Source: Castor canadensis (Eukaryota; Chordata; Mammalia; Rodentia; Castoridae). Taken from it: a DNA stretch of 64,000 nucleotides. Location of the stretch: NCBI RefSeq assembly GCF_047511655.1, contig NC_133397.1, forward strand, positions 41,802,001 through 41,866,000, given 5' to 3'. Positions within the stretch are counted from its first letter, which is position 1; each line of letters begins with the position of its first letter. Below are positions 61,855 through 64,000 of the stretch, one piece after another. The notes beneath the pieces are model-generated. The model was not told the DNA's origin and searched no databases. It was given only the letters and a program-made list of their open reading frames with translations. Position numbers and translations under genes: made by a program.

Positions 61855-62680
61855 CCCTCCCTATTAAAAAAAAACTCAAAGATTCCCTCACAGTTTCCAC
61901 ACCCCCCCCCCAAAAAAAATCCCCTCAAGCCTGAGGGATCAAGAGGCCTTATGCCTATCATAAATTCCTTAAAAAAAACAAGGGCTACTAATCAGTTGCT
62001 CCAACCCATATAATAAATTTAAAAGTCTTATAAAAGTTAATTTTAAAATACAAGTTACAAAATAAACAAGTGGAAAGGATATAGATAGGTATTGAGTGTA
62101 TTTTTTGAGAAATTAAAGGAAAAAGTAATTTTTTTTGGATGAGAAAGGACTTTATAAAAAAGGATTTGTCCTAAAGATTGTTTCAAATATGGAGAGGAGG
62201 GATAAGGACAAACTATCAAAGGGCTTAAAATGTTATATGAAGGTCTGAGTAAATCTTAGAAATGTATAATAAAAGCTGCAGTGTATGATAAAGTTAAAAT
62301 TAACTATAATCTAAGAGTTGCCTAAAAGATTTTTAGGGTCATGTCAAACTAAAATCAAATTCTCTATGTCTATAAATAACAAGGTTATCTTAATATTGTT
62401 CTGCTCTAAGTAACATCTACAAAAGAAAACTGTTATAAGGAAAGATTTTATCAAAGTAATTACTTGTGTTTTCTGTTGATCTTGTCAAGCTTCAACTACT
62501 ACTAAATCAGAGTTCATTTATGTATTTGTTCATGTGTCTTAAATGACCACCTTATAACTGTGTGGTGTCTATACTTTATCTAAATATGGTACAAACATAT
62601 ACAAAGTTAAAAAAGTGTCAACTTGTATAAAATAATGAGCTAAAGCTCTCTTTTACCCAAAAGTGTTACATTTAACCTAA
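61855..62680 (+). other. AT-rich block inside the ERV, origin unknown
   Basis: Composition changes sharply to A/T-rich with no retroviral motif visible, at the place where the body of reverse transcriptase should be. Confidence 0.5.
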
Positions 62681-62689
62681 ATCCTGACA

Positions 62690-63175
62690 GTCAGCCCCTG
62701 CCTCCCACAGTTCACCTACCTAGGTGTGGTCTTAAAGGGACAGACTCACTCCCTGAGTCATGAGGGAATTGACCCAATCCCCCATTTCCCACTCCCCCAT
62801 ACCATAAAGCAGTTTAAGATTTTCTTGGGAGTTACAGGATTTTGCAGAATCTGGATCCCTAGATATGCAACCCTTACCAGACACCTTTTTAATGCTCCTA
62901 CTAATATTCCCATTTGGGTCTTGTATAATAAATGCTCTCTCCAGATTTATATCTCAACAGGTCCAACGGATCAAACTCCAGCTTTTTAGTCAAGGAATAC
63001 TCACCTCTGCCTAGGCATGAGCCCTCCATCCCTTTCTACTGGGGGGCCCCTAGAGACTACACGGGTCAACCCCCGAGACAAGTACCCTCTCCCCTATCCC
63101 CCTGGTGCCCCATTGTCAGCAAGAAGCAGCTAGATGAGTCATCATCGCCCCTCTCCCCAGTAGCAGCTGGGTGCT
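62690..63175 (+). pseudogene. Degenerate ERV pol (reverse transcriptase C-terminal part)
   Basis: QFTYLGVVLKG and FLGVTGFCRIWIP are the conserved thumb/connection words of gamma-like pol, in one frame to about 62989. Following text is degraded. The catalytic palm with the YxDD motif is not seen, so this is a remnant. Confidence 0.8.
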
Positions 63176-63193
63176 TCTCTCAGAGGGGGTATT

Positions 63194-63644
63194 TGTTGGG
63201 TCTACAGACCTAAGGCAGATGAGTGAGTGTCCCGTTCCCCATGGAGAGCAATATCATTCCTACATCCTGAGAAGATGGAGGCCTGCATTCCTGCATCCTA
63301 AAGGAGAGATACTGATCTCCCACAGGGCTGATGAGCAAAATGCTCTCAAGATTGTTTCCCCTCCCCCAATAAAGGTGCAAACCAAACCAGTTCACCTGAG
63401 AAAGCCCACAAATCCATGGCCAATGAGAAAAACCAACCTAACCCAGAGTTAGAATGTCCATAAAAACCTCAGCCTTCACCTGGGCAGCGAGCCACCAGTT
63501 TCGGGCTCTGCTGCAGTATCTTAGCTGTAGCCTTTCCTCTCTCTCTAATAAATCCTACTTTATATACTGGCTCATCATTCAGCTGCCTCACGAGCCAGTT
63601 CCCTGGCCTGTGAAGACAAGGACCCTCGACACCAGCATGTAACA
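63194..63644 (+). repeat. ERV 3' LTR (451 bp)
   Basis: Starts TGTTGGGTC and ends GTAACA, co-linear with the 5' LTR. AATAAA is at 63547-63552. A gap of about six bases relative to the 5' LTR lies downstream of that signal, in U5. Confidence 0.93.
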
Positions 63645-63670
63645 AGTTCAAACCCCAGTACCACCAAACA
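63645..63670 (+). mobile_element. Composite SINE, 3' end (continues 57168-57560)
   Basis: agttcaaaccccagtaccac plus a short A-rich tail completes the ID unit broken by the ERV. Confidence 0.9.
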
Positions 63671-63673
63671 AAA

Positions 63674-63780
63674 TGTAGAACTAGGAATATAGCTTAGTGG
63701 TAGAGAGCTTTCTGAGCACATGCAAGGCCTTGGATTCCATCCCTAGCACTACCAAATAAATAAATAAATAAATAAATAAG
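63674..63780 (+). mobile_element. ID-type SINE with (AAAT)n tail
   Basis: aggaatatagcttagtggta ... gccttggattccatccctag, then an (AAAT)n tail at 63754-63779. Confidence 0.88.
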
Positions 63781-63944
63781 GAAAGAAAAGTTGCTCTCTT
63801 CTGTTTTTAGCAAAGCAAAGCTGCTTGCTGTTGTCTGGATGATCCTCCCCTTCACTCCTCTGTGTGGCCTGATCCTAGTTTTGAAATTAGGATTTTATCC
63901 ATTTTTGTTGAATTCATATATCATTGCTCTAAGTACAGACTTGT

Positions 63945-64000
63945 GGTTAAGTCTGCAGGCATTGATTCCAGCTGCCTGGTCTCTGATGCCAGCTCTGCTA
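63945..64000 (+). mobile_element. MIR fragment at the window edge
   Basis: gtggttaagtctgcaggcat ... gatgccagctctgcta follows the MIR 5' half. Confidence 0.65.

Larger units (their letters stand above)
57561..63644 (+). mobile_element. Endogenous retrovirus, class I (gamma-like), defective provirus
   Basis: 6.1 kb with two matching LTRs, a gag-pro-pol order on the + strand and a 4-bp target duplication (agtt, 57557-57560 and 63645-63648). A TGG-starting primer-binding-site candidate (tggtgaccactaaggg, 58021) lies three bases after the 5' LTR. A purine run (agaggggg) precedes the 3' LTR. Gag, protease and part of reverse transcriptase are recognisable but full of stops and frame changes. No envelope gene was found, and most of pol is missing. 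The element is antisense to LHCGR in intron 6. The 4-bp duplication and pol wording fit ERV1. The tRNA primer is not identified. Confidence 0.92.

Noticed and set aside
59700-63190. Functional retroviral genes
   Set aside because: All recognisable retroviral frames are broken by stops, frame changes or deletion, and no envelope region is identifiable.

Overview
The window is mammalian nuclear DNA and almost certainly rodent. It is gene-poor, AT-leaning, and full of interspersed repeats, with coding sequence only in short spliced exons. The repeats include tRNA-derived ID-type SINEs, 7SL/B1-like monomers fused to an ID unit, and a rodent-style L1. The composite B1-B1-ID SINEs point to a non-murid rodent, and I would guess Castorimorpha (beaver or kangaroo rat type). 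That assignment is inference from repeat appearance only.

Two protein-coding genes are present, arranged tail to tail. On the + strand, 19374-27846 carries the last three coding exons of GTF2A1L (ALF), the germ-cell paralogue of the TFIIA alpha/beta subunit. They read in frame through to the stop codon. On the - strand, 36820-54382 carries exons 11, 10, 9, 8 and 7 of LHCGR, the LH/choriogonadotropin receptor. All five exons are open, correctly phased and bounded by consensus splice sites; exons 7 to 10 are 69, 75, 186 and 81 bp. The rest of each gene lies outside the window: GTF2A1L to the left, and LHCGR exons 6 to 1 to the right. The pair matches the known mammalian neighbourhood STON1-GTF2A1L / LHCGR. 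The coding ends are about 9 kb apart, and that gap is mostly repeats.

Layout. 1-2990: the 5' part of an L1 on the - strand, with start of ORF2, a frameshifted ORF1, and a long 5'UTR with tandem ~130-bp units. 3000-9100: SINEs, a 1.9-kb element with terminal inverted repeats, and a short polyadenylated retrocopy nested in it. 9120-17390: old - strand L1 sequence broken up by SINEs. 17390-28000: GTF2A1L 3' exons with MIR, L1, Tigger and GT-repeat insertions in the introns. 28000-36800: intergenic repeats, including composite SINEs, an AT palindromic tract, a second Tigger, an L1 3' end and a MER5-like hAT. 36820-54382: LHCGR exons 11 to 7, with introns holding L2, MIR, hAT, MaLR-like and SINE copies. 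54383-64000: LHCGR intron 6, dominated by a 6.1-kb class I endogenous retrovirus (57561-63644) that landed inside a composite SINE and left a 4-bp target duplication.

I see no new multi-gene system. The points most worth a second look are the tandem units in the L1 promoter region, the TIR element with its nested retrocopy, loss of one N-glycosylation sequon in LHCGR exon 10, a strong cryptic splice donor inside LHCGR exon 11, the conserved taspase-1-type site in GTF2A1L, and the ERV-in-SINE nesting.
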